64,000 bases of DNA from positions 581,028,471 to 581,092,470 of the forward strand of contig NC_053390.1 in NCBI RefSeq assembly GCF_905171765.1, given 5' to 3'. This DNA comes from Bufo bufo (lineage: Eukaryota > Chordata > Amphibia > Anura > Bufonidae). A program made the position numbers and the translations under genes. This document shows, piece by piece, positions 1 through 10,763 of this stretch. The notes below the pieces were generated by a model. It was not told the origin of the DNA. It did no database searches and saw nothing but the letters and a program-made list of their open reading frames with translations. Position 1 is the first letter of the stretch. Every line of letters begins with the position of its first letter.

Positions 1-187
1 AGCGGACGCTCGTTCTGTTCAATTCATATGCCCTTTATTCAAGATAAGTGTACAGGTATAAGGAGGCATTTTGGCCCATCCAGCCTTCGTCAGCCTGATG
101 AAGGCTGGACGGGCCGAAACGCGTCCTTATACCTGTACACTTATCTTGAATAAAGGACATATGAATTGAACAGAACGAGCGTCCGCT
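1..187. repeat. Palindromic Penelope-type terminal repeat pair (head-to-head)
   Basis: Bases 1-93 and 95-187 are near-perfect reverse complements around base 94, with a few mismatches near the centre (for example GGCCCATCC against GGACGGGCC). The centre on the plus strand holds CTGATGA, a short stem-loop, GAAAC and GCGTC, which is the hammerhead core order found in Penelope-like terminal repeats. The minus strand has a degraded version (CTGACGA, then AAAAT in place of GAAAC). I infer two inverted terminal repeats joined at the ribozyme. The left edge is cut by the window. Confidence 0.6.
95..125 (+). ncRNA. Hammerhead-ribozyme-like core
   Basis: CTGATGA at 95-101, a possible 3-bp stem II (GGC 103-105 with GCC 113-115), GAAAC at 116-120, and GTC ending at 125. 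The order matches a minimal type I hammerhead. The flanks do not form a stem I here because the 5' side is the inverted copy, so cleavage in this context is doubtful. Call rests on motif order and on the same arrangement at two other loci in the window. Confidence 0.5.
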
Positions 188-407
188 GGGAATCTGTTGC
201 ATTGAAGACAGCATTAGTGACAGCGACATTTAGATATTACCTGCTACTTCACATAGAAAAGGAATCTTGGAGAAATATATCTCCTCCATAACCAATATGG
301 CACTGGTGTCACATGTGCGCCTTCTCTGTTTGGCAACAGGGACTAAGCAATTGTAACCAAAAGACAGTGTATACATGACAATGCATCTGTATTTCCTTGC
401 AACTTCC
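188..407. other. No gene recognised
   Basis: Nothing recognised. It directly follows the palindrome and may be the continuation of the Penelope-type repeat, but no coding motif is seen. Confidence 0.4.
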
Positions 408-410
408 TTA

Positions 411-675
411 GGGTTCATTCACACGTCCGCAAATTGTGGATCCGCAAAACACAGACACCAGTGGACCACACATGCCAGGCACTTTAAATAGAAATGCCTT
501 TTCTTGTCCGTGTCTGCAGACAAGAATAGGACATGTTCTATTTTTTTGCGGAACGGAAGTGCAGATGCGGACAGCACATCTTTTCCGGCCCCAGTGAAAA
601 TTAATGGGTCTGCACCCGTTCCGCAAAATTGCGGGACAGATGCGGACCCATTCATGCGGACGTGTGAATGGTCCC
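411..675. mobile_element. PIF/Harbinger-type fold-back MITE
   Basis: Starts GGGTTCATTCACACGTCC and ends with the near-complement GGACGTGTGAATGGTCCC. TTA at 408-410 and 676-678 is a 3-bp target duplication, the size and sequence typical of PIF/Harbinger elements. The interior is mostly self-complementary (CCGCAAA and TTTGCGG blocks). No coding capacity. Similar elements lie at 11851, 29258 and 58689. Confidence 0.75.
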
Positions 676-678
676 TTA

Positions 679-1962
679 TACTGTAAAACTGTAAGCCTGC
701 AGACCCTGAAGGGCCAAAAACCATCTTGTCACTCTGCTTTCTTTCTCCCTGTTTAGGTTCATGTATTTCAGGGGGGCTTGGTCAGTGACTAACCAAAATC
801 TTCAAATAATGAAGGGTGAGAAGGAGGGGATATGTGAGTAGAGTCATTTATGCAGTCACTACCTTTAATTTAGAGAGAAGGCTGATAAGGGAGCAGAAGG
901 TAGGGGCCAAGGCATTAAGGTATTGTGACTGGTGTTGTCAATAGAGAGATTTTTGTGTAAGATTTTTGAATATTTGCCATGTTATTTTCCAGTTCCATCC
1001 TTTTTTTTCACCACTTCCAACTACATTGTATGCAAGGTTAAATGGTGCCATTAGAATGCACTACTTGTCCCACATAAAACAAGTCTTCATACGGTTATGT
1101 GAAGAGAAAAATAAAAAAGTTACAGCTCTGAATATTAAAATGCAAACACAAAAAATCCTCCAGGACTCAAGGAATTAAAGCTGAGATATTGTTACAGCAG
1201 CAGCTGTTCTGGTTACCTCTTCCAGAAACCCGGATCTGTTCTGTCCCTCCATGTAGGCCACAGCTTCTTTCCCAGCAAGGTCTCCTCTCCTCTGACTGTA
1301 GGGCATGCACACACATTCCCTCCGTCTCTTCCCGTTTACTGTATTCTGACCCTCGACTGCCTAAGCTGCCTGACCTCTTTACTGACCTTTACTGTCTACC
1401 CTGACCTTGGACTGTTTGACATATACTTCGACAGCCCTGACCTCAGCCTGTGCCTGACTACGATTCTGACCCCTTGGTGCCCTGTATCAGTGTCTCTGAC
1501 CCATGTGGGTCAGCTGTCCAGGAGATAACAGCCTAGTGGTTACACTGCAGGAAAGTCCAGATACCTGTACAGGGCTTAAAGGGTGAATACCACGGGACTT
1601 CCAGGAGAGTGCCCTTAGGGTTAGCCCTTAGTCCAATCTGTTGGTTGACACAATGGTTCCACACCAACTGTCCTAACAGATACATTCTCAGGACTGCCAT
1701 GCATATACACAGCAGTCCTCCCAATTATTTGGCATGGCACAGCAGATCAGACTGTTTTTCAGTGCAGCTTTGAGTGCTGACAACATGGGAAAGGGAGACA
1801 GCAGAAAAAAAAAGTGATCTGGACTTCTTATCTGCAGCCAGGGGAAGCCACTGCTTTGGGGCCCGAGCTGTGAAGGGGCCCGGGAGCAGTAGCATGACAG
1901 CCTATTTCATGCAAGATGCAGAGGCTGGCTGCTGTCCCCCTTATTTATTTATTTTATGCACT
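679..1962. other. Non-coding stretch, no gene recognised
   Basis: Only short open frames without family motifs. Contains simple homopolymer runs. The last part (about 1935-1970, ending ATGCACTTATATAGC) is the left half of a dispersed repeat whose right half resumes after the hAT insertion at 4135. Confidence 0.5.
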
Positions 1963-1970
1963 TATATAGC
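1963..1970. repeat. 8-bp target site duplication TATATAGC, left
   Basis: TATATAGC here and at 4135-4142 flank the 1971-4134 element exactly. An 8-bp duplication is the hAT hallmark. Confidence 0.8.
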
Positions 1971-2028
1971 CAGGGGCGTAGCTAGAAATGCATGGGCCCC
2001 ATAGCAAAAAAAAATTATGGGCCCCCCC

Positions 2029-3230
2029 GTGCCATCCACAGATCCCCCTCCCCTAAATAGTGCCATCAACAGATCCCCCTCCCCTAAATAGTGCCATCCA
2101 CAGATCCCCCTCCCCTAAATAGTGCCATCCACAGATCCCCCTCCCCTAAATAGTGCCATCCACAGATCCCCCTCCCCTAAACAGTGCCATCCACAGATCC
2201 CCCTCCCCTAAATAGTGCCATCCACAGATCCCCCTCCCCTAAATAGTGCCATCCACAGATCCCCCTCCCCTAAATAGTGCCATCCACAGATCCCTCTCCC
2301 CTAAATAGTGCTATCCACAGATCCCCCTCCCCTAAATAGTGCCATCCACAGATCCCCCTCCCCTAAATAGTGCCATCTACAGATCCCTCTCCCCTAAACA
2401 GTGCCATCCACAGATCCTCCTCCCCTAAACAGTGCCATCAACAGATCCCCCCTCCCCTAAACAGTGCCATACACAGATCCCCCTACCCTAAACAGTGCCA
2501 TCCACAGATCCCTCTCCCCTAAACAGTGCCGTCCACAGATCCCCCTCCCCTAAATAGTGCCGTCCACAGATCCCCCTCCCCTAAATAGTGCCATCCACAG
2601 ATCCCCCTCCCCTAAATAGTGCCATCCACAGATCCCCCTCCCCTAAATAGTGCCATCCACAGATCCCCCTCCCCTAAATAGTGCCATCCACAGATCCCTC
2701 TCCCCTAAATAGTACCATCCACAGATCCCCCTCCCCTAAATAGTGCCATCCACAGATCCCCCTCCCCTAAACAGTGCCGTCCACAGATCCCTCTCCCCTA
2801 AACAGTGCCGTCCACAGATCCCCCTCGCCTAAATAGTGCCATCAACAGATCCCCCTCCCCTAAATAGTGCCATCCACAGATCCCCCTCCCCTAAATAGTG
2901 CCATCCACAGATCCCTCTCCCCTAAACAGTGCCATCAACAGACCCCCCCTCCCCTAAATAGTGCCATCCACAGATCCCCCTCCCCTAAATAGTGCCATCC
3001 ACAGATCCCTCTCCCCTAAACAGTGCCATCAACAGACCCCCCCCTCCCCTAAATAGTGCCATCCACAGATCCCCCTCCCCTAAACAGTGCCATCCACAGT
3101 ATCAGGTGCCTCCCCCCCCCCATGTGCCCCCCCCCCACCCCCCCCCCTCCCCTAAATACTGCCATCCACAGATCCCCCTTCCCTAAACAGTGCCATCCAC
3201 AGTATCAGGTGCCTCCCCCCCCCCATGTGC
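2029..3230. repeat. 31-bp minisatellite array
   Basis: About 38 copies of a 31-bp unit built from GTGCCATCCACAGATC, CCCCTCCCC and TAAATA (or TAAACA). Variants differ by single bases (ATCAACAG, GTCCACAG, CTCTCCCC). It decays after about 3090 into CATGTGCCAGTATCAGGTGCC blocks that run to about 3345. The proline-rich reading frames across it are by-products of the repeat. Confidence 0.95.
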
Positions 3231-3476
3231 CAGTCAGTATCAGGTGCCAACCCCCCCCTTCCCCCAGGTGCCAGTATCAGGTCAGGTACCAACCCCCCTC
3301 CCCCCATGTGCCAGTATCAAGTGCCCCCCGCTCCCCCCATGGCAGTAACAGTCGGGTATTAAAAAAAAAAAAACACTTCTACTTACCTCCATGTCAGCGA
3401 TGCAGCCTCTTCCTGTATTGTGTCCTGCCCTGTATGTCCATATATGGAGTCAGTGCTTGTATTTCAGAAAAGGTTT

Positions 3477-3537
3477 GCTGGGATTTGAACCCATGACCTT
3501 CTGTATCAGAGGCAAAGCATCTAACCACAAGACCAGC
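3477..3537 (-). repeat. tRNA-like (SINE-type) sequence, minus strand
   Basis: On the minus strand: TTGTGGTTAGATGC resembles a tRNA A box, and GGTTCAAATCC (3491-3481) is a strong B box. The ends GCTGG and CCAGC can pair. At 61 nt it is shorter than a functional tRNA, so I call it a tRNA-derived SINE head or pseudogene. An inverted partner lies at 3782-3842. Confidence 0.6.
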
Positions 3538-3549
3538 CTTGCTGCTGAC

Positions 3550-3750
3550 TGCAAAATTATGAGACTTCTACTGTTATTGCTGGCTAAGTGTACATCTATA
3601 TACATGACAGCTGCTCATTTATAGAGATATAGCAGATCTGAGTGTGCTGGGATAGCTGTCATATAGAGATATAGCAGTGCTGGGTGTGTTGGGGCAGCTG
3701 TCATATGTATAGATGTACACTTAGCCAGCTATAACAGTAGAAGTGTCAAA
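3550..3750. repeat. Inverted repeat between the two tRNA-like sequences
   Basis: The block with ACTTCTACTGTTAT, GCTGGCTAAGTGTACATC and GACAGCTG at about 3565-3613 recurs inverted at about 3693-3745. With the tRNA-like ends this makes a head-to-head pair of one tRNA-derived unit. Confidence 0.75.
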
Positions 3751-3781
3751 TTTTTTCAATCAGTTGCAATGCCTCCTTTAT

Positions 3782-3842
3782 GGTTGTGAGGGTAAATGCT
3801 TTGCCACTGATACATTGGAGGTTGTGGGTTCAAATCCCAGAC
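3782..3842 (+). repeat. tRNA-like (SINE-type) sequence, plus strand
   Basis: TTGTGAGGGTAAATGCTTTG, then GGTTCAAATCC at 3827-3837 as a B box. It matches the minus-strand copy at 3477-3537 in core words (ATGCTTTGCC, CTGATACA, GTGGGTTCAAATCCCAG). No intact cloverleaf seen, so not called a tRNA gene. Confidence 0.6.
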
Positions 3843-4134
3843 ACATCAGGAGACTTTAGAATACAGTAAGATTAGATCACATTAGCGAGGGGGCCTGAAC
3901 ATTAAGACCGCTACTGTGAAGGGGGCCCTGAACATTAAGACATCGATATTTAACTAACTTGAAAGTAAACTGTCGGGCCCTGAAGCAGCTGCTTCCCCGG
4001 TAGTTACGCCACCTCCTGGCTGCCTGTGTGTAGTGTCTGTGTGTGTTAATAAAAAAAATAAATGAATGCGGTCGGACGGGCCCCCAGTGGCGTAGGGCCC
4101 TATAGCGGTTGCTATGGCGATCCCTACGCCACTG

Positions 4135-4230
4135 TATATAGCGCTACTATATTCCACAGCGCTTTACAGACATTAGCATCCAACTGTCCCCAACGGGGCT
4201 CACAATCGAAGGTCCCTATCAGTATGTGTT
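4135..4230. repeat. Right half of a dispersed repeat split by the hAT
   Basis: Joining 1970 to 4143 restores one reading of a TATATAGCGCTACTATATTCC-type sequence running into GCGCTTTACAGACATTAGCATC. I take it as the pre-insertion target. Family not assigned. Confidence 0.5.
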
Positions 4231-4499
4231 TGGAGTTTTTTCAAGCTCCCGTGCTGCAGAGCCTCTCAGACCCATTCTGCAGAGCAGGGAATCATCCTGA
4301 AGAGGAGAGTGAGACCGCAGCGGCAGGAGCAGTGAAGAAATGCAGACAGCCTGTAAGTCTGCACTGTCTCTTCTCTGTGGGATGCAGAGAGGTCAGGGAA
4401 CTCTTAAAGCTGCTGCTGTCTGGATTCTGTATGGCCAGCAGCTTAAATGCTTATTTAATGTTATTTACTGCCTCATTAAGCAGTTTGTTTGCCTCCATA

Positions 4500-4850
4500 G
4501 ACTCCCTGACAACTGGTCACTGTATGGCAGTGTTATCCAGTCAATATATGGCAGTATTATGCAGTCCCTAAATGGCGTTGTTATCCTGTCACTGAATGGT
4601 GGTGTTATGATTTCACTGTATGGAAGTGTATGGCAGTATTATGCAGTCACTGTATAGAGGTGTTATGCAGTCCCTGTATGGTGGTGTTATCCACTCATTA
4701 TATGGCAGTGTTATTTAGTCAATGTATGGTGGTGTTATCCAGCCATGGTATGGTGCTATACTGTTACAGTGTTATCTAGTCATGGTATGAGCTATTATCC
4801 AATATGGCAGTATTATTTAGTCTCTGTATGTTGGTAATATATAGTTACAA
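4500..4850. repeat. Degenerate ~24-bp minisatellite
   Basis: Repeated words CTGTATGG, GGTGTTATCCAGTC and GGCAGTATTATGCAGTC at about 24-bp spacing, with drift increasing to the right. Open frames through it are repeat artefacts. Confidence 0.75.
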
Positions 4851-5285
4851 AATGTATTATTATTTTGGGTTAGGGAAAAATCTTTACAGTACATACTGTA
4901 GATTCTAATATATTATACTGTAGTGTGCCCTGTATTTCCCAATAGAGTAAATGAGCCTTAGAGAACATTCCTCACCATTGATCACCAGGACCAGGCTGTG
5001 TGTACTATAGCATACAGTACATGGTAGCCTCCCCTCTCTGCCCTGCTGCCCCGCTGTGTACTAGTACTTATTTTGGCACACTGGGGCTCGGTTGACATCA
5101 CATTTTTGCCATCCAGTTAGAGTTCCATTGAAAAAAAATGTATAAGTTAACATATACGCTTTTTTACTGGACTCTGCAGGATACAAAAACATGATGTGCT
5201 GCATTTTTGGATCCCTTTTTTTCCCAATGTATACATCAAACGGATGGGAAAAACATGCTGTGAACCCACCCTTACATATGCACAC
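4851..5285. other. Non-coding stretch, no gene recognised
   Basis: No gene or clear element boundary seen. The part from about 5070 to 5270 has the GC/AT style of fold-back MITEs but I could not pair its ends. Confidence 0.4.
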
Positions 5286-5930
5286 TGTGGTGATGTGTAC
5301 AGTATAAGTGCTGGAGGTGTGTATATCCCACCCAGATACCTCAGCTGGGTGAGATAGGTAAAACCCAGAAAGCTGCAGGGGTTTCAGTAAAGTGTAGTTT
5401 GCTGAGACAGTTTTGTTTACATTTTGTTCTGGGCTGGATTTTATTTGGACTGGTGGATAGGTTTGGTAGTGGGATCTGCCAGTCCACACCCTTCCAGTAT
5501 GTGTGCTGTCTTTTACCTGAGGTCATCGCAGATTAGGCTGCTTTAATCAAGGTGGGATAAAACCAACCCTCTGTGTGTCAGTCTCGGAGAGAAGACTTTG
5601 AAACAGAGGCCTAGAGAGGCTCTGGGTGGTCTCAGCCAGGAGGGCTGAGGGGCCACGAGGCTACGTGTAGCGAGATCTCTTCCCTATCTGGATTTGGGTT
5701 TGGGGAGCGAATCTCCTAAGGGTTGGAGCTTGAGACCCTGTGTATAAGCTGTGCTTAGAGGTGAGTCAGGGAAAAGAACTGTGTATTACTTAGAGCCCAG
5801 ACAGGCAGGAGTTAATTTCCTTCTGTTATGTTTGTGCTGGTGCCAAAATAAATGCTTATTTGGACTTTAAATCCGCTGTCTGAGGAGAAGTCTGTGATTG
5901 TGACCCCCTGAGAGAGAGCGTTCCCTTACA
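5286..5930 (+). repeat. Solo LTR (Ty3/gypsy-like)
   Basis: Starts TGTGGTG, ends CTTACA (TG...CA), with ACAC on both sides (5282-5285, 5931-5934) as a possible 4-bp duplication. A TATA-like GGGATAAAACC lies near 5553, followed by a G-rich transcribed-type region and a polyadenylation signal AATAAA near 5848. Its layout parallels the 576-bp LTR at 24572. No internal coding part adjoins it, so it is read as a solo LTR left by recombination. Confidence 0.6.
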
Positions 5931-5937
5931 ACACATA

Positions 5938-7572
5938 CAGTCAGGTCCATAAATGTTGGGACAACAACACAATTCTAACATTTTTGGCTCTATACACCAC
6001 CACAATAAACTTGAAATGAAACGGACAAGATGTGCTTTAACTGCAGACTGTCAGCTTTAATTTGAGGGTATTTACATCCAAATCAGGTGAACGGTGTAGG
6101 AATTACAACAGTTTGAATATGTGCCTCCCACTTGTTAAGGAACCAAAAGTAATGGGACAGAATAATAACCATAAATCAAACTTTCACTTTTTAATACTTG
6201 GTTGCAAATCCTTTGCAGTCAATTACAGCCTGAAGTCTGGAATGCATAGACATCACCAGACGCTGGGTTTCATCCCTGGTGATGCTCTGCTAGGCCTCTA
6301 CTTAAACTGTCTTCAGTTCCTGCTTGTTCTTGGGGCATTTTCCCTTCAGTTTTGTCTTCAGCAAGTGAAATGCATGCTCAATCGGATTCAGGTCAGGTGA
6401 TTGACTTGGCCATTGCATAACATTCCACTTCTTTCCTTTAAAAAACTCTTTGGTTGCTTTTGCAGTATGCTTTGGGTCATTGTCCATCTGCACTGTGAAG
6501 CACCGTCCAATGAGTTCTGAAGCATTTGGCTGAATATGAGCAGATAATATTGCCCGAAACACTTCAGAATTCATCCTGCTGCTTTTATCAGCAGTCACAT
6601 CATCAATAAATACAAGAGAACCAGTTCCATTGGCAGTCATACATGCCCAAGCCATGACACTACCACCACCATGCTTCACTGATATGGTGGTATGCTTAGG
6701 ATCATGAGCAGTTCCTTTCTTTCTCCATACTCTTCTCTTCGCATCACTCTGGTACAAGTTGATCTTGGTCTCATCTGTCCGTAGGATGTTGTTCAAGAAA
6801 TGTGAAGGCTTTTTTAGATGTTGTTTGGCAAACTCTAATCTGGCCTTCCTGTTTTTGAGGCTTACCATGGTTTACCCTCTGTATTCACTCTGGTGAAGTC
6901 TTCTCTTGATTGTTGACTTTGACACACATACACCTACCTCCTGGAGAGTGTTCTTGATCTGGCCAACTGTTGTGAAGGGTGTTTTCTTCACCAGGGAAAG
7001 AATTCTTTGGTCATCCACCACAGTTGTTTTCCATGGTCTTCCGGGTCTTTTGGTGTTGCTGAGCTCACCGGTGCGTTCCTTCTTTTTAAGAATGTTCCAA
7101 ACAGTTGTTTTGGCCACGCCTAATGTTTTTGCTATCTCTCTGATGTTTTTTTTTTTTTTTTTCCAACCTAATGATGGCTTGCTTCACGGATAGTGACAGC
7201 TCTTTGGATCTCATCTTGAGAGTTGACAGAAACAGATTCCAAATGCAAACAGCACACTTAAAATGAACTCTGGACCTTTTATCTGCTCATTGTAATTGGA
7301 ATAATGAGGGAATAACACACACCTGGCCATGGAACAGATGAGAAGCCAATTGTCCCATTACTTTTGGTCCCATAACAAGTGGGAGGCACATATGCAAACT
7401 GTTGTAATTCCTACATCGTTCACCTGATTTTGATGTAAATGCCCTCAAATTAAAGCTGACAGTCTGCAGTTAAAGCAAACCTTGTTCTTTTTATTTCAAC
7501 TCCATTGTGGTGGTGTATAGAGCCAAAAATGTTACTATCGTGTCGATGTCCCAATAATTATGGACCTGACTG
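5938..7572 (-). mobile_element. Tc1-type transposon A
   Basis: Ends CAGTCAGGTCCA and TGGACCTGACTG, terminal inverted repeats of roughly 200 bp, and TA at 5936-5937 and 7573-7574. At 1.63 kb it has the usual Tc1 length. The transposase runs on the minus strand and is broken. It inserted next to the solo LTR. Confidence 0.95.
6302..7214 (-). pseudogene. Tc1 transposase, inactivated (element A)
   Basis: The enzyme would cut and paste the element at TA sites using a DD34E catalytic site. A start at 7214 gives an N-terminal helix-turn-helix region, but a run of about 18 T (A on the coding strand) near 7145 probably breaks the frame. From 7117 the frame reads MAKTTVWNILKKK and the GRPWKTT hook (GRPxK-type), then a TAA at 6872-6874, then continues in the same frame from MVSLKNRKARLEFAK. 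All three acidic motifs remain: LRTDETK, MDNDPKHT and PDLNPIEH. So two lesions disable an otherwise well kept gene. Family assignment is firm; subfamily not assigned. Confidence 0.9.
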
Positions 7573-7574
7573 TA

Positions 7575-8065
7575 TGAGGCCATGATGGTAATTGTATTAC
7601 AGAAAACATAATGACAGATTCCCTTTAAAGTATTTCTGGTTTAGAAGACACATTTTCAAATATTCTATTAGTACATATTGGTGTAATAGAAGGTGAGATC
7701 TCATTGAGGACCATTATCTCTGAGAACAGCTGCAAAGAGTGTCTCTTGAGGACCCTGTTGGGAAGTCCAACGCTTGCTGCTGGTTTACATGTATAGTAAT
7801 GGGACAGTACCAGATACCATACATAAATCTGGTCTATAGTTTAGGTTTTTATCCTCAGTAGTATGAATCTCAATACAATTTTATTGATCAGTTTGAATTA
7901 AAAGCCAGACTTGTTCTGAACAAATATATGCATATATAATATATCACAGTCAAGGTGTAACTGTGATTCTTGCACCAATTCTTACCAAAATAGCAGATTC
8001 TCCTGCCATCTGAGCAAGAACGCACCATAAGTCTAGGAGTGGACAAGCAGAATGTTAATCATAAA
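7575..8065. other. Non-coding stretch, no gene recognised
   Basis: AT-rich with no family motif or clear repeat boundary. Confidence 0.4.
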
Positions 8066-8328
8066 GGGGGTCATTTATAATAACCCCTATATTTGGCGGT
8101 GTAACTTCGGCGCATTCAGCACCAGTCTAAATATAAGCCAGCTTCCGAGCTATCTTACATACTATCTTACATAGCTTTAGAAAATGATGAATGAGACGGG
8201 CCTGCCAACCAGTCCTCTTCCCTGCCCTGCCCATGCCATGTAGACTGGGCGTGAGCGGGGAAATATAGGCGTATTTCTGGATAATAAATGACCCCCAAGG
8301 GTGTATTTCTGGATAATAAATGACCCCC
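8066..8328. mobile_element. Fold-back MITE with GGGGGTCATTTAT ends
   Basis: Left end GGGGGTCATTTATAA, right end ATAATAAATGACCCCC. The right 30 bp (GTATTTCTGGATAATAAATG plus ACCCCCAA) is present twice in tandem (8270-8298 and 8301-8330), so the end has been duplicated. No coding capacity; superfamily not assigned. Confidence 0.65.
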
Positions 8329-9086
8329 AAAATCTTCAAGTCCTTCTCAGGAGGACACCTAATTTAATAACTAAGAAAGTATATTTGCCAGCAACTTTTC
8401 AAAGCCTGTCAGATGATGTGTACAGAAAGTTAAGGTTAAATGCCAATTGGATTATATGGGATATTAGTGCTATTATTAACGCTTTTACATAATCAATCAT
8501 TATTTTGTCACCGTTTCTTTCTTGTACTTTTTGTTTTGCTGGTAATGTTCTTTAGAAACCAATCTATCATATTTTCTTCACCACCTGTTCACAATGGCAA
8601 CTGAATGAAGCTTCACAAACGACTACAAAAGAGACATATACTGCAGCTGGGGTTGTGCATAAAAATGCATTCAACACAATGTTAACTGACAGCCTTCATT
8701 GCAAAAGTAGTTAATACAAGATGGATGGCTGGGCACAAATGCAATATTTCTTTGAATAGAGCTGAGTGCTTCATGAATGTTTTTCTATGCTGGCTTTTTA
8801 AATGTGAATGATTTCTTTTACATTTTTTTAAGTAAAAATTAAATTGAGATGGAGTCCACAATACAGTATATCAAGGGACATGAAGACAGAAAGAACACCA
8901 TAGTAATAAACCATCCAATTCTGTTCCTACTGTGACAGAAACATTTCATTTATTGTGTATAAAGATGATGGAGTTGTCTACATGTAGTGATGATGATGGT
9001 CAATATGAGTGACTGCGTAAAATTACAGGACAATGTATTCTGGATATAGTATTTTTTATTGCTTCACAAAAGGATAGTTTATTTTT

Positions 9087-9087
<1 letters not shown>
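8329..9087. other. Non-coding stretch, no gene recognised
   Basis: AT-rich sequence with only short open frames lacking any motif I recognise. Confidence 0.4.

Positions 9088-9149
<62 letters not shown>
9088..9149. repeat. (CT)n(AT)n microsatellite
   Basis: About 11 CT units followed by about 20 AT units. Another AT run follows Tc1 element B at 10717-10757, so that element landed in a TA tract. Confidence 0.95.
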
Positions 9150-9151
<2 letters not shown>

Positions 9152-9154
<3 letters not shown>

Positions 9155-10714
9155 TGTATATAAAAAGTCTACACACCCCTGTTAAAATGTCAGGTTTCTG
9201 TGATGTAAAAAAATGAGACAAAGATAAATCATTTCAGAACTTTTTCCACCTTTAATGTGACCTATTAATTCTACAACTGAATTGAAAAACAAACTGAAAT
9301 CTTTTAGGTTGAGGGAAGAAAAAATATAAAAATAAAATAATATGGTTGCATAAGTGTGCACACCCTTAAACTAATACTTTGTTGAAGCACCTTTTGATTT
9401 TATTTCAGTCTTTTTGGGTATGGCACATTTTGTCATTTGCAAGATTTGCCCACTCTTCTTTGCAAAAACTCTCCAAATCTGTCAGATTGTGAGGGCATCA
9501 CCTGTGCACAGCCCTCTTCAGATCACCCCACAGATTTTTAATCGGATTCAGGTCTGGGCTCTGGCTTGGCCATTCCAAAACTTTAATCTTCTTCTGGTGA
9601 AGCCATTCCTTTGTTGATTTGGATGTATGCTTTGGGTCGTTGTCATGCTGAAAGATGAAGTTCCTCTTCATGTTCAGCTTTCTAGCAGAAGCCTGAAGGT
9701 TTTGTGCCAATATTGACTGGTATTTGGAACTGTTCATAATTCCCTCTAGCTTAACTAAGGCCCCAGTTCCAGCTGAAGAAAAACAGCCCCAAAGCATGAT
9801 GCTGCCACCACCATGCTTCACTGTGGATATAGTGTTCTTTTGGTGATGTGCAGTGTTGTTTTTGCGCCAAACATATCTTTTGGAATTATGGCCAAAAAGT
9901 TCAACCTTGGTTTTATCAGATCATAACACCTTTTCCCACATGCTTTTGGGAGACTTCAGGTGTGTTTTTGCAAAATGTAGCCTGGCTTGGATGTTTTTCT
10001 TTGTAAGAAAAGGCTTTCGTCTTGCCACTCTACCCCATATCCCAGACATATGAAGAATACGGGAGATTGTTGTCACATGTACCACACAGCCAGTACTTGC
10101 CACATATTCCTGCAGCTCCTTTAATGTTGCTGTAGGCCTCTTGGTAGCCTCCCAAACCTGTTTTCTGTTCTTGGTAATGTCACTGTTGTGCCATATTTTC
10201 TCCACTTGATGATGTCATATCTTCTCCACTTGTCTTCACTGTGTTCCATGGTATATCTAATGCCTTGGAAATTCTTTTGTACCCTTCTCCTGACTGATAC
10301 CTTTTAACAATGAGATCCCTCTGATGCTTTGGAAGCTCTCTGTGGACCATGGCTTTTGCTGTGGGATGTGACTAAGAAAATTTCAGGAAAGACCAACTAG
10401 AGCAGCTGAACTTTATTTGGGGTTAATCAGAGGCACTTTAAATGATGGCAGGTGTATGCTGACTCCTATTTAACATGATTTTGAATGTGATTGCTTAATT
10501 CTGAACACAGCTACATCCCCAGTAATAAGAGGGTGTGCACACTTATGCAACCACATTATTTTAGTTTTTTAGTTTTTTCTTCCCTCCACCTAATATTGAG
10601 TGGTAGTTTATAGGTCACACAAAAGGTGGAAAAAGTTCTGAAATTATTTATCTTTGTCTCATCACAGAAACCTGACATTTTAACAGGGGTGTGTAGACTT
10701 TTTATATACACCAC

Positions 10715-10716
<2 letters not shown>
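9152..10716 (-). mobile_element. Tc1-type transposon B
   Basis: Left end CAGTGTATATAAAAAGTC, right end GACTTTTTATATACACCACTG, with inverted repeats extending over roughly 200 bp (words ACACACCCCTGTTAAAATG, CAGGTTTCTGTGATG, AAAGATAAAT). It sits within a (TA)n tract, so the TA duplication cannot be placed exactly. Transposase is on the minus strand and dead. Confidence 0.92.
9395..10350 (-). pseudogene. Tc1 transposase, inactivated (element B)
   Basis: Reads from MVHRELPKHQRDLIVK at 10350. A tandem duplication of about 25 bp near 10190-10235 (CTTCTCCACTTG twice) shifts the frame. The next frame holds ITKNRKQVWEATKRPTAT and the linker. At the first catalytic site the local reading is VL, stop, SDKTKVE, where relatives have SDETK. 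The second motif QHDNDPKHT is intact. The third reads [10 protein letters not shown], so the catalytic Glu is Lys. A further stop follows KRAVHR, after which the C-terminal part continues in frame. Several independent lesions show an old copy. Confidence 0.9.
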
Positions 10717-10762
<46 letters not shown>

Positions 10763-10763
10763 C

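Larger units (their letters stand above)
1971..4134. mobile_element. Non-autonomous hAT element with internal minisatellite
   Basis: Begins CAGGGGCGTAGCT and ends with CCCTACGCCACTG, imperfect inverted ends, flanked by the 8-bp duplication TATATAGC. The right tip is itself a hairpin (4085-4134, CAGTGGCGTAGGG to CCCTACGCCACTG). No transposase. The interior holds a 31-bp minisatellite, a fold-back segment with two tRNA-like sequences, and a further element-like end near 3990-4015 (GTTACGCCACCTCCTGG). A short relative lies at 36891-37198. Confidence 0.8.

Noticed and set aside
2029..3345. Regular 31-bp repeats that could suggest a CRISPR array
   Set aside because: Units are head-to-tail with no unique spacers, in eukaryotic transposon-rich DNA. 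It is a minisatellite.
3477..3842. Functional tRNA genes
   Set aside because: Good B boxes, but length is short and no full cloverleaf or discriminator context could be drawn; SINE-type relics fit better.
4062..4657. Open frames of 169 and 105 codons
   Set aside because: They run through a hAT end, a dispersed repeat and a degenerate minisatellite; no conserved motif.
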